Positions 8,007 through 16,080 of a DNA stretch of 64,000 nucleotides are shown here, piece after piece. The notes beneath the pieces were generated by a model that had not been told where the DNA came from, did not search any database, and saw only the letters and a list, made by a program, of their open reading frames with translations. The DNA lies in the NCBI GenBank assembly GCA_020845755.1, contig JADLFE010000033.1, forward strand, positions 186,001 through 250,000. The letters run 5' to 3'. The position numbers and the translations under genes are program-made. The DNA comes from Phycisphaerales bacterium. Lineage in GTDB: Bacteria; Planctomycetota; Phycisphaerae; Phycisphaerales; UBA1924. Position 1 is the stretch's first letter; the number at the start of each line of letters is the position of its first letter.

Positions 8007-8328
8007 GGTCGCTCTCCTGTTCACCAACCGATCGAGGCGGCGTCCGAATCGACACCGAAGGGGATGCCGCGTCGCATGAACACCGATCAGCCCCGGCCGC
8101 GCGAGTCTACTTGACCCGTCGCGAAGAAGAAAGACCGAGCGAGCGCGCGGCGCGCCTGCATACGCGAATTTCATCGAGTGTCACAGACAACGGAGTGCGG
8201 GATCGAGATTCTCCAGGAACGCGGTCGCGAGGATCGTCAGATGGTCGAGCCGAAATGAAACACGGGCCCTTTCGGGCCCGCGTGATCTCTCTCGACATTC
8301 GTGGCGCGCCCGCGATCCTGGCGCGTAC
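8007..8328. other. intergenic region upstream of the caspase-like gene
   Basis: These 322 bases lie between the end of gmd and the start of the caspase-like gene, both on the minus strand. They hold the gmd terminator hairpin (8261-8284) and presumably the promoter of the caspase-like gene, whose ribosome site (AGGAGAG) is clear. Nothing else was recognised. Confidence 0.55.
8261..8284 (-). terminator. terminator downstream of gmd
   Basis: A 7-bp G/C stem (8263-8269 with 8274-8280) is followed on the minus strand by TGTTTCATTT. It lies 45 bases past the gmd stop. The core of 20 bases is identical to the hairpin at 6568-6587. Confidence 0.65.
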
Positions 8329-9387
8329 TTACTGATCGTGACCGGCGAACTCGGGGAGTTTGTGCCCGGCGTCGCGCAGGGTCTTCTCACGCTTGGCCAT
8401 CTCGAGGTCGTTGTCGACCATCATGGCCGCGAGCTGCTCGACGGTCGTCGTGGGCACCCAGCCGAGTTTGGCCTTGGCCTTGGCGGGGTCGCCCAACAGC
8501 AGGTCGACCTCTGCGGGGCGGAGGTAGCGCTGGTCGAAGGCGACGAAGTCCTTGTAATCAAGCCCGACATGGCTGAACGCCAGTTCGCAGAACTCGCGCA
8601 CGCTGATGGTTTTGCCGGTGGCGATCACGTAGTCGTCGGGCTTCTCCTGCTGGAGCATCATCCACATCATCTTGACGTAGTCGCCGGCGAATCCCCAGTC
8701 GCGCTTGCTGTCGAGGTTGCCCAGGAAGATCTTGTCCTGGAGCCCCAGTTTGATGCGACCGACGGCCCGGGTGATCTTGCGGGTGACGAAGGTCTCGCCG
8801 CGGCGCGGGCTCTCGTGGTTGAACAGGATGCCGCACGACGCGTGCATCCCGTAACTCTCGCGATAGTTCACCGTCGCCCAGTGGGCCATCATCTTTGCGC
8901 AGGCGTAGGGCGAGCGCGGATAGAACGGGGTGGTTTCCTTCTGCGGCGTCTCGACGACCTTGCCGTATTGCTCCGAACTCGACGCCTGGTAGTAACGCAC
9001 CTGCTGCCCGCTCTCGTGCGTGAACTCGCGCACGGCCTCGAGGAGCTTCAGCGCGCCCATCGCGACCGTCTCGGCGGTGTAGATCGGCATGTCGAACGAC
9101 ACGCGCACGTGCGACTGGGCGCCGAGGTTGTACACCTCGTGGGGGCGCACTTCGCGCATCAATTTCGAGAGGTTGTTGGCATCGCATAGATCGCCGTAGT
9201 GCAATTTCAACTTGCCGCCCTTGACGTGCGGGTCGAGGTAGATGTGGTCGATGCGTCCGGTGTTGAAACTCGAACTGCGTCGGATGATGCCGTGAACCTC
9301 GTAGCCCTTCTCGATGAGAAACTCAGCGAGGTATGAGCCGTCCTGACCGGTGATGCCCGTGATCAATGCACGCTTGGGGGTCGCCAT
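8329..9387 (-). CDS. gmd: GDP-mannose 4,6-dehydratase
   Basis: Gmd converts GDP-mannose to GDP-4-keto-6-deoxymannose, precursor of GDP-fucose and GDP-rhamnose used in surface glycans. The 352-residue protein has the short-chain dehydrogenase fold: NADP loop [14 protein letters not shown] (10-23), the family-typical [13 protein letters not shown], the NLGAQSHV motif, [10 protein letters not shown] and the catalytic YACAKM (Tyr-x3-Lys). The start at ATG 9385-9387 is placed at the beginning of the Rossmann fold with a purine-rich GAAGGAAAGG upstream; an in-frame extension of 25 codons is rejected. The usual partner fcl/rmd is not adjacent. The gene diverges from topA. Confidence 0.95.
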   Translation of the reverse strand: MATPKRALITGITGQDGSYLAEFLIEKGYEVHGIIRRSSSFNTGRIDHIYLDPHVKGGKLKLHYGDLCDANNLSKLMREVRPHEVYNLGAQSHVRVSFDMPIYTAETVAMGALKLLEAVREFTHESGQQVRYYQASSSEQYGKVVETPQKETTPFYPRSPYACAKMMAHWATVNYRESYGMHASCGILFNHESPRRGETFVTRKITRAVGRIKLGLQDKIFLGNLDSKRDWGFAGDYVKMMWMMLQQEKPDDYVIATGKTISVREFCELAFSHVGLDYKDFVAFDQRYLRPAEVDLLLGDPAKAKAKLGWVPTTTVEQLAAMMVDNDLEMAKREKTLRDAGHKLPEFAGHDQ

Positions 9388-9504
9388 GACGCTTGCCTTT
9401 CCTTCATCACACCCGCGGGCGAAGACGCCCGCACAGTCAGGTTTCCGTCCGGGGCCGCCCACGCCGCCCCGCCCCGATTCTCCGTTCGCTGAACCGAAAT
9501 TCTA

Positions 9505-9536
9505 GGGCCGAACTTTCGTCGGCCCCGGTTCGGCCC
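9505..9536. promoter_or_regulatory. two mutually exclusive hairpins
   Basis: GGGCCGAAC at 9505-9513 can pair with GTTCGGCCC at 9528-9536 (nine base pairs), while its first seven bases can instead pair with TCGGCCC at 9519-9525. The two structures cannot form together. Such overlap is typical of attenuator-like switches, but it could also be a chance result of G/C-rich DNA. It lies 118 bases upstream of gmd and 234 bases upstream of topA. Confidence 0.3.
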
Positions 9537-9717
9537 AACAGGCTCTCCGGGACTCGGTGTATCGACCCGACACACCCTCAAGTTCGGCGAAAGCCCCGCC
9601 GATGCCGGTTATTCCCGGACTCCCGTGCTCGACTTGCCCGATCTTGACTCAGGATTCCCGCCTCCGACCCCCGCCCAACCCGGGCGACGATCTGGTTCCT
9701 TCCAAAATCCGTACTAC

Positions 9718-9746
9718 TTGACAAGCGCTCGGCCCGATCATTTCCT
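9718..9746 (+). promoter_or_regulatory. candidate promoter of topA
   Basis: TTGACA at 9718-9723 matches the sigma-70 -35 consensus exactly. At 17 bases spacing the -10 region reads TTTCCT, a poor match, so the promoter would be weak or depend on another factor. It lies in the right place ahead of topA. Confidence 0.3.
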
Positions 9747-9769
9747 CTGCCTTCCGACAGGACCCCTTC

Positions 9770-12595
9770 ATGGCGAAAAGAGCCGCTTCAAGTCCCGGCA
9801 AGTCCACCTCCAAGTCCACGGCCAAGCCCGGCGAGGCTGGTTCCGCGCCCTCGGCGGCCCCGCGCGGTCGCGGTCGCTCGCGCGGGCCGTCGCGCGGCCT
9901 GGGATACGTCGCCGGCGCCGCCAAGGGCAAGTCGCTCGTGATCGTTGAGTCGCCCAGCAAGGCCAAAACGATCAACAAGTATCTGGGGCGCGACTTCGTC
10001 GTGCTCGCCAGCGTGGGCCACGTCCGCGACCTTCCCAGCAAGAACCCCAAGGGCGTCAAGAGCCCCGTTCCTGGCGTTGACCTCGAGCACAAATTCCGCC
10101 CGACGTACGAGATCCTGCCCGGCAAGGAAAAAGTGATCGCCGACCTGAAGCGGGCCGCCAAGGACGCCGACCAGGTCTGGTTCGCCACCGACTTGGACCG
10201 CGAGGGCGAGGCGATCGCGTGGCACCTGGCGCAGGAACTCCAGATCCCCAGCGACAAGGCGCGGCGCGTGATGTTCGCGGCCATCACCAAGTCGGAGATC
10301 GATCGCGCCTTCGGCAATCCTCATCCGATCGACGAAGACCGCGTCAACGCGCAGCAGGCGCGGCGAATCCTTGACCGCATCGTGGGCTACCAGGTGTCGC
10401 CCATGCTGTGGAAGAAGGTGGCGCGTGGGCTCTCCGCCGGGCGCGTGCAGTCGGTGGCGGTGCGGCTGGTCGTCGAGCGTGAGCGCGAGATTCGCGCCTT
10501 CATCCCCGACGAGAACTGGGAAATCCACGCCGACCTGGCGCTGAGCGAATCCAAGGCCCGCGAATTCGGGCCGCAGTACGACTCGTTCGCGGCAAGCAAG
10601 GACGAGAAGGGCAACACGCCGTCGATCAAGTCGCAGGTCTCGTGGCTGAGCGAGCGTTCGTGCATCCGGGCCGAACTGGTCGAGGTGGACGAGGCCAAGT
10701 TCGATCTCTGCACGCCGGGCCCGGGCGACCAGGGTCGCTTTGCGCGGCCCACACCGTGGCAGCCCGTGGAGCGCGCCTGCTGGATCGCGACGGCGGCGGG
10801 GCTGGCGCAGGTCAAGGGCTCGATCACCGACGACCCCAAGGGGCGCGGGCCAGCCCGCTGGATTCGCACCGTCACGGGCAACGCCAATCCGGCCACGCCG
10901 TACACCGTCAAGTCGATCGAGACCGAGCGGCGCTCGCAGCGTCCGCCCGGCCCGTTCATCACGTCGACCTTGCAGCAGGCCGCGTCGAGCCGCCTGGGCT
11001 TCGGCGCGCAGCGCACCATGCGTGCGGCCCAGCAGTTGTATGAGGGCGTTGATGTTCCGGGCGAGGGCCCCGTCGGCCTCATCACCTACATGCGTACCGA
11101 CTCGACGCACCTGTCGGGCGATGCGCTGCAGATGGCCCGCGACTACATCGGCAAGTCCTTCGGGCCCAAGTATCTCCCCGAGAAGCCGAACTTCTTCGCG
11201 TCGTCGAACAAGGGCGCGCAGGAAGCCCACGAGGCGATCCGCCCGACGAACCTCAACTACCCGCCCTCGCGCGTTGCCAGCGCGCTTTCACCCGACCAAC
11301 TCCGGCTCTACACGCTCATCTGGAACCGCTTTGTCGCATGCCAGATGGCCCACGCCCAGTGGGACGCGACCACCGTCCTGCTCACCACCGGCGGCGGGTC
11401 TTTCAACGGAACCGCTCAACCCACGCTCACGTTCCGCGCGGGCGGGCGCACGCTGGTGTTCGACGGCTACCTCAAGGTCGCGGGCATACCGCACGATGAC
11501 GACGAGCAGACGCTCCCGCCGGTGAAGCAGGGCCAAGTTCTGAACCCGCTGGGCGTGCGAGTCGAGCAGAAGTTCACCTCGCCCCCGCCGCGTTACAGCG
11601 AAGCCTCTCTGATCAAGACGCTTGAAAAAGAAGGCATCGGTCGCCCGTCGACATACGCGTCGATCATCGGCGTGATCCAGGATCGCAAGTACGTCGAACA
11701 GCTCCAGCGCCGCTTCCACGCGACCGACCTGGGCGAGGTCGTCACCGACAAACTGGTCGAGGGCTTCCCCGAGATCATGGACATCGGATACACGCGCGAG
11801 ATGGAAACGCTCCTCGACAAGATCGAGGAGGACCATCTCGACTGGATCAAGATGCTCCAGGACTTCTACGGCCCGTTCCAGAAGAGCCTGAAGAACGCGC
11901 TCACGACGCTCACGCACGCCAAGGCCGAGACCGTCCCCGCGCCCAAGGAATATCGGTGCGCCAAGTGCAACTCCGACCTTGTCTACCGCTTCGGCAAGAA
12001 CGGGCGCTTCCTGTCGTGCAGCCGCTACCCGGAATGTGATTACGCCAGCCCGGTTGATCGCGAGGGCAAGCCGCGCCCCGCGGCCGAGGGCGTCAACGTC
12101 GCGTGCCCCAAGTGCGGGAGCGCGATGACCAAGCGCACCGGGCGCTTCGGCGTCTTCCTCTCCTGCACGCGCTACGGCGACAAGGCCAGCCCCTGCACGG
12201 GCATCCTCAATCTCGACCGCAAGGGCAAGGTGCAGGCGCCGTCGCCGCCGCCGTTGGTCACGGAACTCCCGTGCCCGACGTGCCAATCGCCGATGAACCT
12301 GCGCAACGGCGTGCGCGGGCCGTGGCTGGGCTGCTCGCGTTTCCCCAAGTGTCGCGGGCGCGGCAAGTGGGCGGAGATCCCCGAGCCCACGCGCAAGGAA
12401 CTCGAGGCCGCGCTGGAGATTCACGACAAGGCCAACCCCGTCGCGATCATCCGCACGCTCGACGGCAAGGCGCTGACTGACGTCAAGGGCAAGGCGCTGG
12501 CCGACGCGCCGACGATCGACCAACTCTCGCAGGATCCGCAGGGCGCGGAAGAAACAGCGGGCGTGGACGTCGGCGGGAGCGACGAGGCGGCGTGA
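9770..12595 (+). CDS. topA: DNA topoisomerase I with basic N-terminal tail and three zinc ribbons
   Basis: Type IA topoisomerase of 941 residues, which relaxes negative supercoils by transient cleavage of one strand. The Toprim domain starts with LVIVESPSKAKTINKYLG (about 57-74), with the acidic motif ATDLDREGEAIAWHL further on. The catalytic tyrosine is Tyr440 in ITYMRTDSTHL. Three C-terminal C4 ribbons follow (CAKC...CSRYPEC, CPKC...CTRYGDKASPC, CPTC...CSRFPKC). Unusual is an N-terminal extension of about 50 residues rich in Lys, Ser, Ala, Arg and Gly ahead of the Toprim domain, likely disordered and DNA-binding. A spacer of about 80 residues after residue 250 also makes it longer than the E. 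coli enzyme (865). Confidence 0.95.
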   Translation: MAKRAASSPGKSTSKSTAKPGEAGSAPSAAPRGRGRSRGPSRGLGYVAGAAKGKSLVIVESPSKAKTINKYLGRDFVVLASVGHVRDLPSKNPKGVKSPVPGVDLEHKFRPTYEILPGKEKVIADLKRAAKDADQVWFATDLDREGEAIAWHLAQELQIPSDKARRVMFAAITKSEIDRAFGNPHPIDEDRVNAQQARRILDRIVGYQVSPMLWKKVARGLSAGRVQSVAVRLVVEREREIRAFIPDENWEIHADLALSESKAREFGPQYDSFAASKDEKGNTPSIKSQVSWLSERSCIRAELVEVDEAKFDLCTPGPGDQGRFARPTPWQPVERACWIATAAGLAQVKGSITDDPKGRGPARWIRTVTGNANPATPYTVKSIETERRSQRPPGPFITSTLQQAASSRLGFGAQRTMRAAQQLYEGVDVPGEGPVGLITYMRTDSTHLSGDALQMARDYIGKSFGPKYLPEKPNFFASSNKGAQEAHEAIRPTNLNYPPSRVASALSPDQLRLYTLIWNRFVACQMAHAQWDATTVLLTTGGGSFNGTAQPTLTFRAGGRTLVFDGYLKVAGIPHDDDEQTLPPVKQGQVLNPLGVRVEQKFTSPPPRYSEASLIKTLEKEGIGRPSTYASIIGVIQDRKYVEQLQRRFHATDLGEVVTDKLVEGFPEIMDIGYTREMETLLDKIEEDHLDWIKMLQDFYGPFQKSLKNALTTLTHAKAETVPAPKEYRCAKCNSDLVYRFGKNGRFLSCSRYPECDYASPVDREGKPRPAAEGVNVACPKCGSAMTKRTGRFGVFLSCTRYGDKASPCTGILNLDRKGKVQAPSPPPLVTELPCPTCQSPMNLRNGVRGPWLGCSRFPKCRGRGKWAEIPEPTRKELEAALEIHDKANPVAIIRTLDGKALTDVKGKALADAPTIDQLSQDPQGAEETAGVDVGGSDEAA

Positions 12596-12659
12596 TCCGA
12601 GGAGTTGGGGGTTCGTCGTGGGCCCCGCCCTCTCGGCTATGCTGCGCCCGAGGCCGCGA

Positions 12660-13058
12660 ATGAAGACCACGCACGTCTTTCTCGTCGTCGGGATTTTCGT
12701 CATCTGCGACGCGGTCGTGGTCGGCGCGCTCGTCTATTGGATGGTCTCAAACCTCCGAGAAATCCCGGCCAAGTTTCCGTTCAGGTCGCCGCTCCCCGGC
12801 GCCGTTCGGCGGGAGTTCCAGAGTTTCCGCATCGACATGTTCAGCGTCGGCTGGGGCTATCACGTCGAGGTCGACGAAGAACACCTGCACCTCTTCCCCG
12901 CCAAGATGGAGCGCTGGTTCGGCGTGACACCCGCGAGCATCCCGTGGAGCGCGATCAAGCCGGTGTCGACGGGGCGATGGAGTTGCAAAGTGAAGATCGC
13001 ATCGTGGGACGTGACCGGCCCGAAGTGGTGCCTTGAACTGGCGGGGAAGCAGGGCTGA
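12660..13058 (+). CDS. small hypothetical protein with one membrane segment
   Basis: The start at ATG 12660 follows GAGG by six bases and gives 132 residues; the frame is open 14 codons further upstream, but that part looks non-coding. There is one N-terminal membrane helix (about 5-28), then a soluble domain of about 100 residues with alternating hydrophobic strands and several Trp. The pattern EVDEEHLHLFPAK...SIPWSAIKPV resembles small PH-like domains seen in bacterial membrane proteins, but the match is weak and no function is proposed. It lies 64 bases after topA. Confidence 0.6.
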   Translation: MKTTHVFLVVGIFVICDAVVVGALVYWMVSNLREIPAKFPFRSPLPGAVRREFQSFRIDMFSVGWGYHVEVDEEHLHLFPAKMERWFGVTPASIPWSAIKPVSTGRWSCKVKIASWDVTGPKWCLELAGKQG

Positions 13059-13081
13059 GGCACTCATCGCCGCGCGTTGAC

Positions 13082-14062
13082 TCACACCAGCAGATCCACG
13101 CATCCCGCCGCGCCAAGCGCGCAGCTCACGATGCCGTTGAGCGTGAAGAACGCCATGTCGAGCCCCGCATTGCCGCGTCTTGCCAGCACAACGTGCTCCA
13201 TCACCAGGAGCGCCGCGACCAGGCCAACTGCTGCGCCGAAGATCGGCCCGAAGCGCGGCTCGGCGCGCCAGGCCTGGAGGAGCATGGCAAACGCGCCGGA
13301 GTGCAGCACGCGGCTGGTCCACATCGCGCCGCGCAGTCCCAGCCGCGCCGGGATGCTCGACAACCCCTCGCGCTGGTCAAACTCCAGGTCCTGGATCGCG
13401 TAGATCACGTCAAAGCCCGCGACCCACAGCACCACCATGCCCGCCAGATACCACAGCACCGGAAGCCGCGAGAGCGACGACGGGTCCACCGCGATCGCGG
13501 CCGCCAGGGGCGACGCGGCCAGCGCCCCGCCCAGGAACACGTGGCACAGCCATGTGAATCGCTTGGTGAAGCTGTAAAACGCGATCCACGCCAGCACCGG
13601 CGCGCTGAGCATCACAGGCCAGCGATTGTCGAAGAACACCCAGAACATCGCCGCTGCGCCGACGAACATCGCGGCGCACACCAGCGCGATCGCCCAGCCC
13701 TGGCTCGGCGAGATACGCCCCGCCGCCAGCGCCCGGCGCGCCGTGCGCGCATTCCGCGCGTCGAACGCTCGATCCACGAGGCGGTTGATCATCATCGCCC
13801 ACGTGCGCGCCAGCACCATGCATACGACCACCACGACCAGTTGCCCGGCAAATCTCGACCACGCCCCGTCCACAGGCCTGGCCGCCACCGCCGCGAGGAT
13901 CGCAAAGGGCAACGCAAACACCGAGTGCGCGAGTTTGATATCCGCAAGAGCGTGCCCCAGCGCATTCCATGCGCCGGGTCTTTGCGGATCGCTGTGTGTT
14001 GATTGGGGCGCGTTGCCGTGCGCACTGTCGGGTGTCTTCTCGGCCGTGGGCGTCGCGCTCAT
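13082..14062 (-). CDS. UbiA-family polyprenyltransferase (quinone biosynthesis)
   Basis: This 326-residue integral membrane protein has about eight helices and the two Asp-rich motifs of UbiA prenyltransferases: NRLVDRAFDARNARTARR (first motif with NRxxDxxxD) and YAIQDLEFDQREGLSSIPAR (second motif with DxxxD). These bind the Mg-diphosphate of the prenyl donor and attach it to an aromatic acid. In bacteria with the futalosine menaquinone route, close relatives (MqnP/UbiA-like) act on that pathway, but no other quinone gene is near, so the acceptor is undecided. ATG at 14060-14062 is chosen because the 34 codons upstream are not protein-like. A Ser/Pro/His-rich tail of about 30 residues precedes the first helix. 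Confidence 0.85.
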   Translation of the reverse strand: MSATPTAEKTPDSAHGNAPQSTHSDPQRPGAWNALGHALADIKLAHSVFALPFAILAAVAARPVDGAWSRFAGQLVVVVVCMVLARTWAMMINRLVDRAFDARNARTARRALAAGRISPSQGWAIALVCAAMFVGAAAMFWVFFDNRWPVMLSAPVLAWIAFYSFTKRFTWLCHVFLGGALAASPLAAAIAVDPSSLSRLPVLWYLAGMVVLWVAGFDVIYAIQDLEFDQREGLSSIPARLGLRGAMWTSRVLHSGAFAMLLQAWRAEPRFGPIFGAAVGLVAALLVMEHVVLARRGNAGLDMAFFTLNGIVSCALGAAGCVDLLV

Positions 14063-14427
14063 CGCGGAACGGTAGGTCCTGCAAAAAAGACGGGAGCCTG
14101 GGCTCTCCTCCCGCCCAGGCCCGTCCCCGGGAGATGATCCGGGCACACACGCGCGTGAGCACACAACGCCGCGGGGCTTCGCAGATCATGCCGGCAACAC
14201 GGTGCGAGCACACAGCACCGTCCGCTCTCTCGCTCCCTTGTCTTCTTCGATTGTCTCTTCGTATTCCGCACCACTCGTGCTGAACGCACCGTTGATTTTC
14301 AGAACGCCAATCGCTACGGGCGGCCCATCCTGAAGGTTGCAGCACCGGTCACGATTTTGTCACGCATTTTTTTGTTGCACATTCCTTGCGATACCATGCA
14401 ATACACACGCCCGCGCCGGAGTTGCTG
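14063..14427. other. divergent intergenic region between the UbiA and AAA ATPase genes
   Basis: These 365 bases have a more AT-rich right half. A 7-bp hairpin is at 14199-14205/14215-14221. TTGCAC at 14375-14380 could be a -35 box for the AAA gene, with only poor -10 candidates around 14398. The direct repeat GTCAC occurs twice near 14349 and 14360. No gene is seen. Confidence 0.5.
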
Positions 14428-15936
14428 ATGCCCGAGCATGATCTCCCACGCCTCAAGTCGCTCATCGACGCCGGGCACGCCGGCGTCTTCATCTCCACCA
14501 GCGAAGAGCAGGACGCGCTCGATCTGGCCTTCGCCTGCGCCGTTGATCTCAACCTTCCCGCGCAGCGCTGGAGCGCCGTACTCGGCATCACCGACGCTCG
14601 CGTCGAGTCGGGCGCCGAGCCCCATACCGAGAACGCCGCCGCCGCCATGTTCCACTGGATGCGCACGCTGAATCAGCCCGCGGTCCTCGTGCTCCTGGAC
14701 CTGGCCGATCACCTTTCTGATCCGCGCACGCTCCGTGCGCTGCGCGAACTCATCGATCACCAGGAGCGCCATCGCGGCTGCGTCATCCTCATCGATCATC
14801 ACGACTCGCTCCCCAGGGTCATCCTGTCGCGCGTCACCACGCTTGCGCTCGAACTCCCCAGCGAAGAGGAAATCGAGGAGACCGTTCGTCGCACGCTCCG
14901 CGATTCCAACCGGCGCGCCCCGCTTGCGATCGACATCTCCAGGCGACAGTTCGAGTCGGTCCGCGCCAACCTCCGCGGCCTGACGCGCCGCCAGATCGCC
15001 CAGGCCGTGCGCGATGTCGTTTCGTCCGACAACCGCTTCGACGCCGAGGATCTCCCGCGACTGCTCACCGCCAAGCGCGCCATGATCCAGGCCGAGGGCG
15101 TGCTCGAGTTCATCGACAGCCCGCCCTCGCTCGACGAAGTCGGCGGGCTCGATCGCTTCAAGGGATGGCTGCGCCAGCGCGCCCGCGCCATGACCGACGA
15201 CGGCGCCAAGGCCAGCCTGCCCCAGCCGCGCGGCGTGCTCCTGCTGGGCGTCCAGGGCGCGGGCAAGTCGCTGGCGGCCAAGGGGGTCGCGTCGGCTTGG
15301 CGTCGCCTGCTCGTCCGCCTCGACGCCGGCGCGCTCTACGACCGCTACATCGGCGAGAGCGAGCGCCGTCTGCGCGAAGCCCTCGACCAGGCTGAGTCCA
15401 TGTCGCCCGTCGTGCTCTGGATCGACGAGATCGAGAAGGCCTTTGCCTCGGCCGCCAGCACCTCGACCGACGGCGGGCTCTCGCGCCGCATGTTCGGCTC
15501 GTTGCTCACGTGGATGCAGGAGCACACCGCGCCGGTCTTCCTGGTCGCGACCGCCAACGACATCGAGGCCCTGCCGCCCGAACTTCTCCGCAAGGGCCGC
15601 TTCGACGAGATCTTCTTCGTCGACCTCCCCGCGCCGGCCGCACGCCGCCAGATCCTCTCCATCCACCTCAAGCGTCGCGGCGTCGATCCCGTCAGGCTCG
15701 ATCTCGCCGGCGCGATCGCGGCCTCAGAAGGCTACAGCGGCGCGGAACTCGAACAGGGCGTCATCAGCGCGCTCCACGACGCGTTCGACACCAAGAACAA
15801 GGGCGAGCAATCCGCGCTCGACGGCCCGCTCCTCGAGGCCGCCCTCCGCCGCTCCCCGCCCCTCTCGGTCACCATGGCCGAGAAGGTCGCCGAGCTGCGT
15901 GAGTGGGCGACCGAGCGCTGCGTGCCGGCCGATTGA
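14428..15936 (+). CDS. AAA+ ATPase, Ycf46-like
   Basis: The 502-residue cytoplasmic protein starts at ATG 14428, with GGAG six bases upstream. Residues 1-230 form the N-terminal region typical of Ycf46-type ATPases (opening LIDAGHAGVFISTSEEQDAL) and 240-460 the AAA+ module. Walker A is GVQGAGKSLAAK with Lys280, Walker B VVLWIDEIEKAF with Asp333-Glu334, followed by sensor-type segment VATANDIEALPPELLRKGRF, containing the arginine-finger region. Ycf46 proteins are widespread in cyanobacteria and planctomycetes and linked with inorganic carbon or photosynthesis regulation in the former; a function here is unknown. It stands alone, 144 bases ahead of the OPT operon. Confidence 0.85.
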   Translation: MPEHDLPRLKSLIDAGHAGVFISTSEEQDALDLAFACAVDLNLPAQRWSAVLGITDARVESGAEPHTENAAAAMFHWMRTLNQPAVLVLLDLADHLSDPRTLRALRELIDHQERHRGCVILIDHHDSLPRVILSRVTTLALELPSEEEIEETVRRTLRDSNRRAPLAIDISRRQFESVRANLRGLTRRQIAQAVRDVVSSDNRFDAEDLPRLLTAKRAMIQAEGVLEFIDSPPSLDEVGGLDRFKGWLRQRARAMTDDGAKASLPQPRGVLLLGVQGAGKSLAAKGVASAWRRLLVRLDAGALYDRYIGESERRLREALDQAESMSPVVLWIDEIEKAFASAASTSTDGGLSRRMFGSLLTWMQEHTAPVFLVATANDIEALPPELLRKGRFDEIFFVDLPAPAARRQILSIHLKRRGVDPVRLDLAGAIAASEGYSGAELEQGVISALHDAFDTKNKGEQSALDGPLLEAALRRSPPLSVTMAEKVAELREWATERCVPAD

Positions 15937-16080
15937 GGCGGTTGCGCCTGACAGTCGGAGCACAAACAGAAGTCAAACCACGGACCGTCTGTCTTGCAGC
16001 AGGGCGTCACATCAACTACGTTGTGTGGTTCATATCCGTAATTCACGCAGCCTGTCTGCCGCCGCCTCGGAGCATTGATC

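Larger units (their letters stand above)
9388..9769. other. divergent intergenic region between gmd and topA
   Basis: These 382 bases should contain promoters for both gmd and topA. Visible elements are a pair of alternative hairpins at 9505-9536 and a perfect -35 hexamer TTGACA at 9718-9723, 46 bases before the topA start. No reading frame here looks like a gene. Confidence 0.55.

Noticed and set aside
9788..11230. Long minus-strand frame opposite topA
   Set aside because: It is antisense to conserved topA, and its residue composition is that of a shadow frame.
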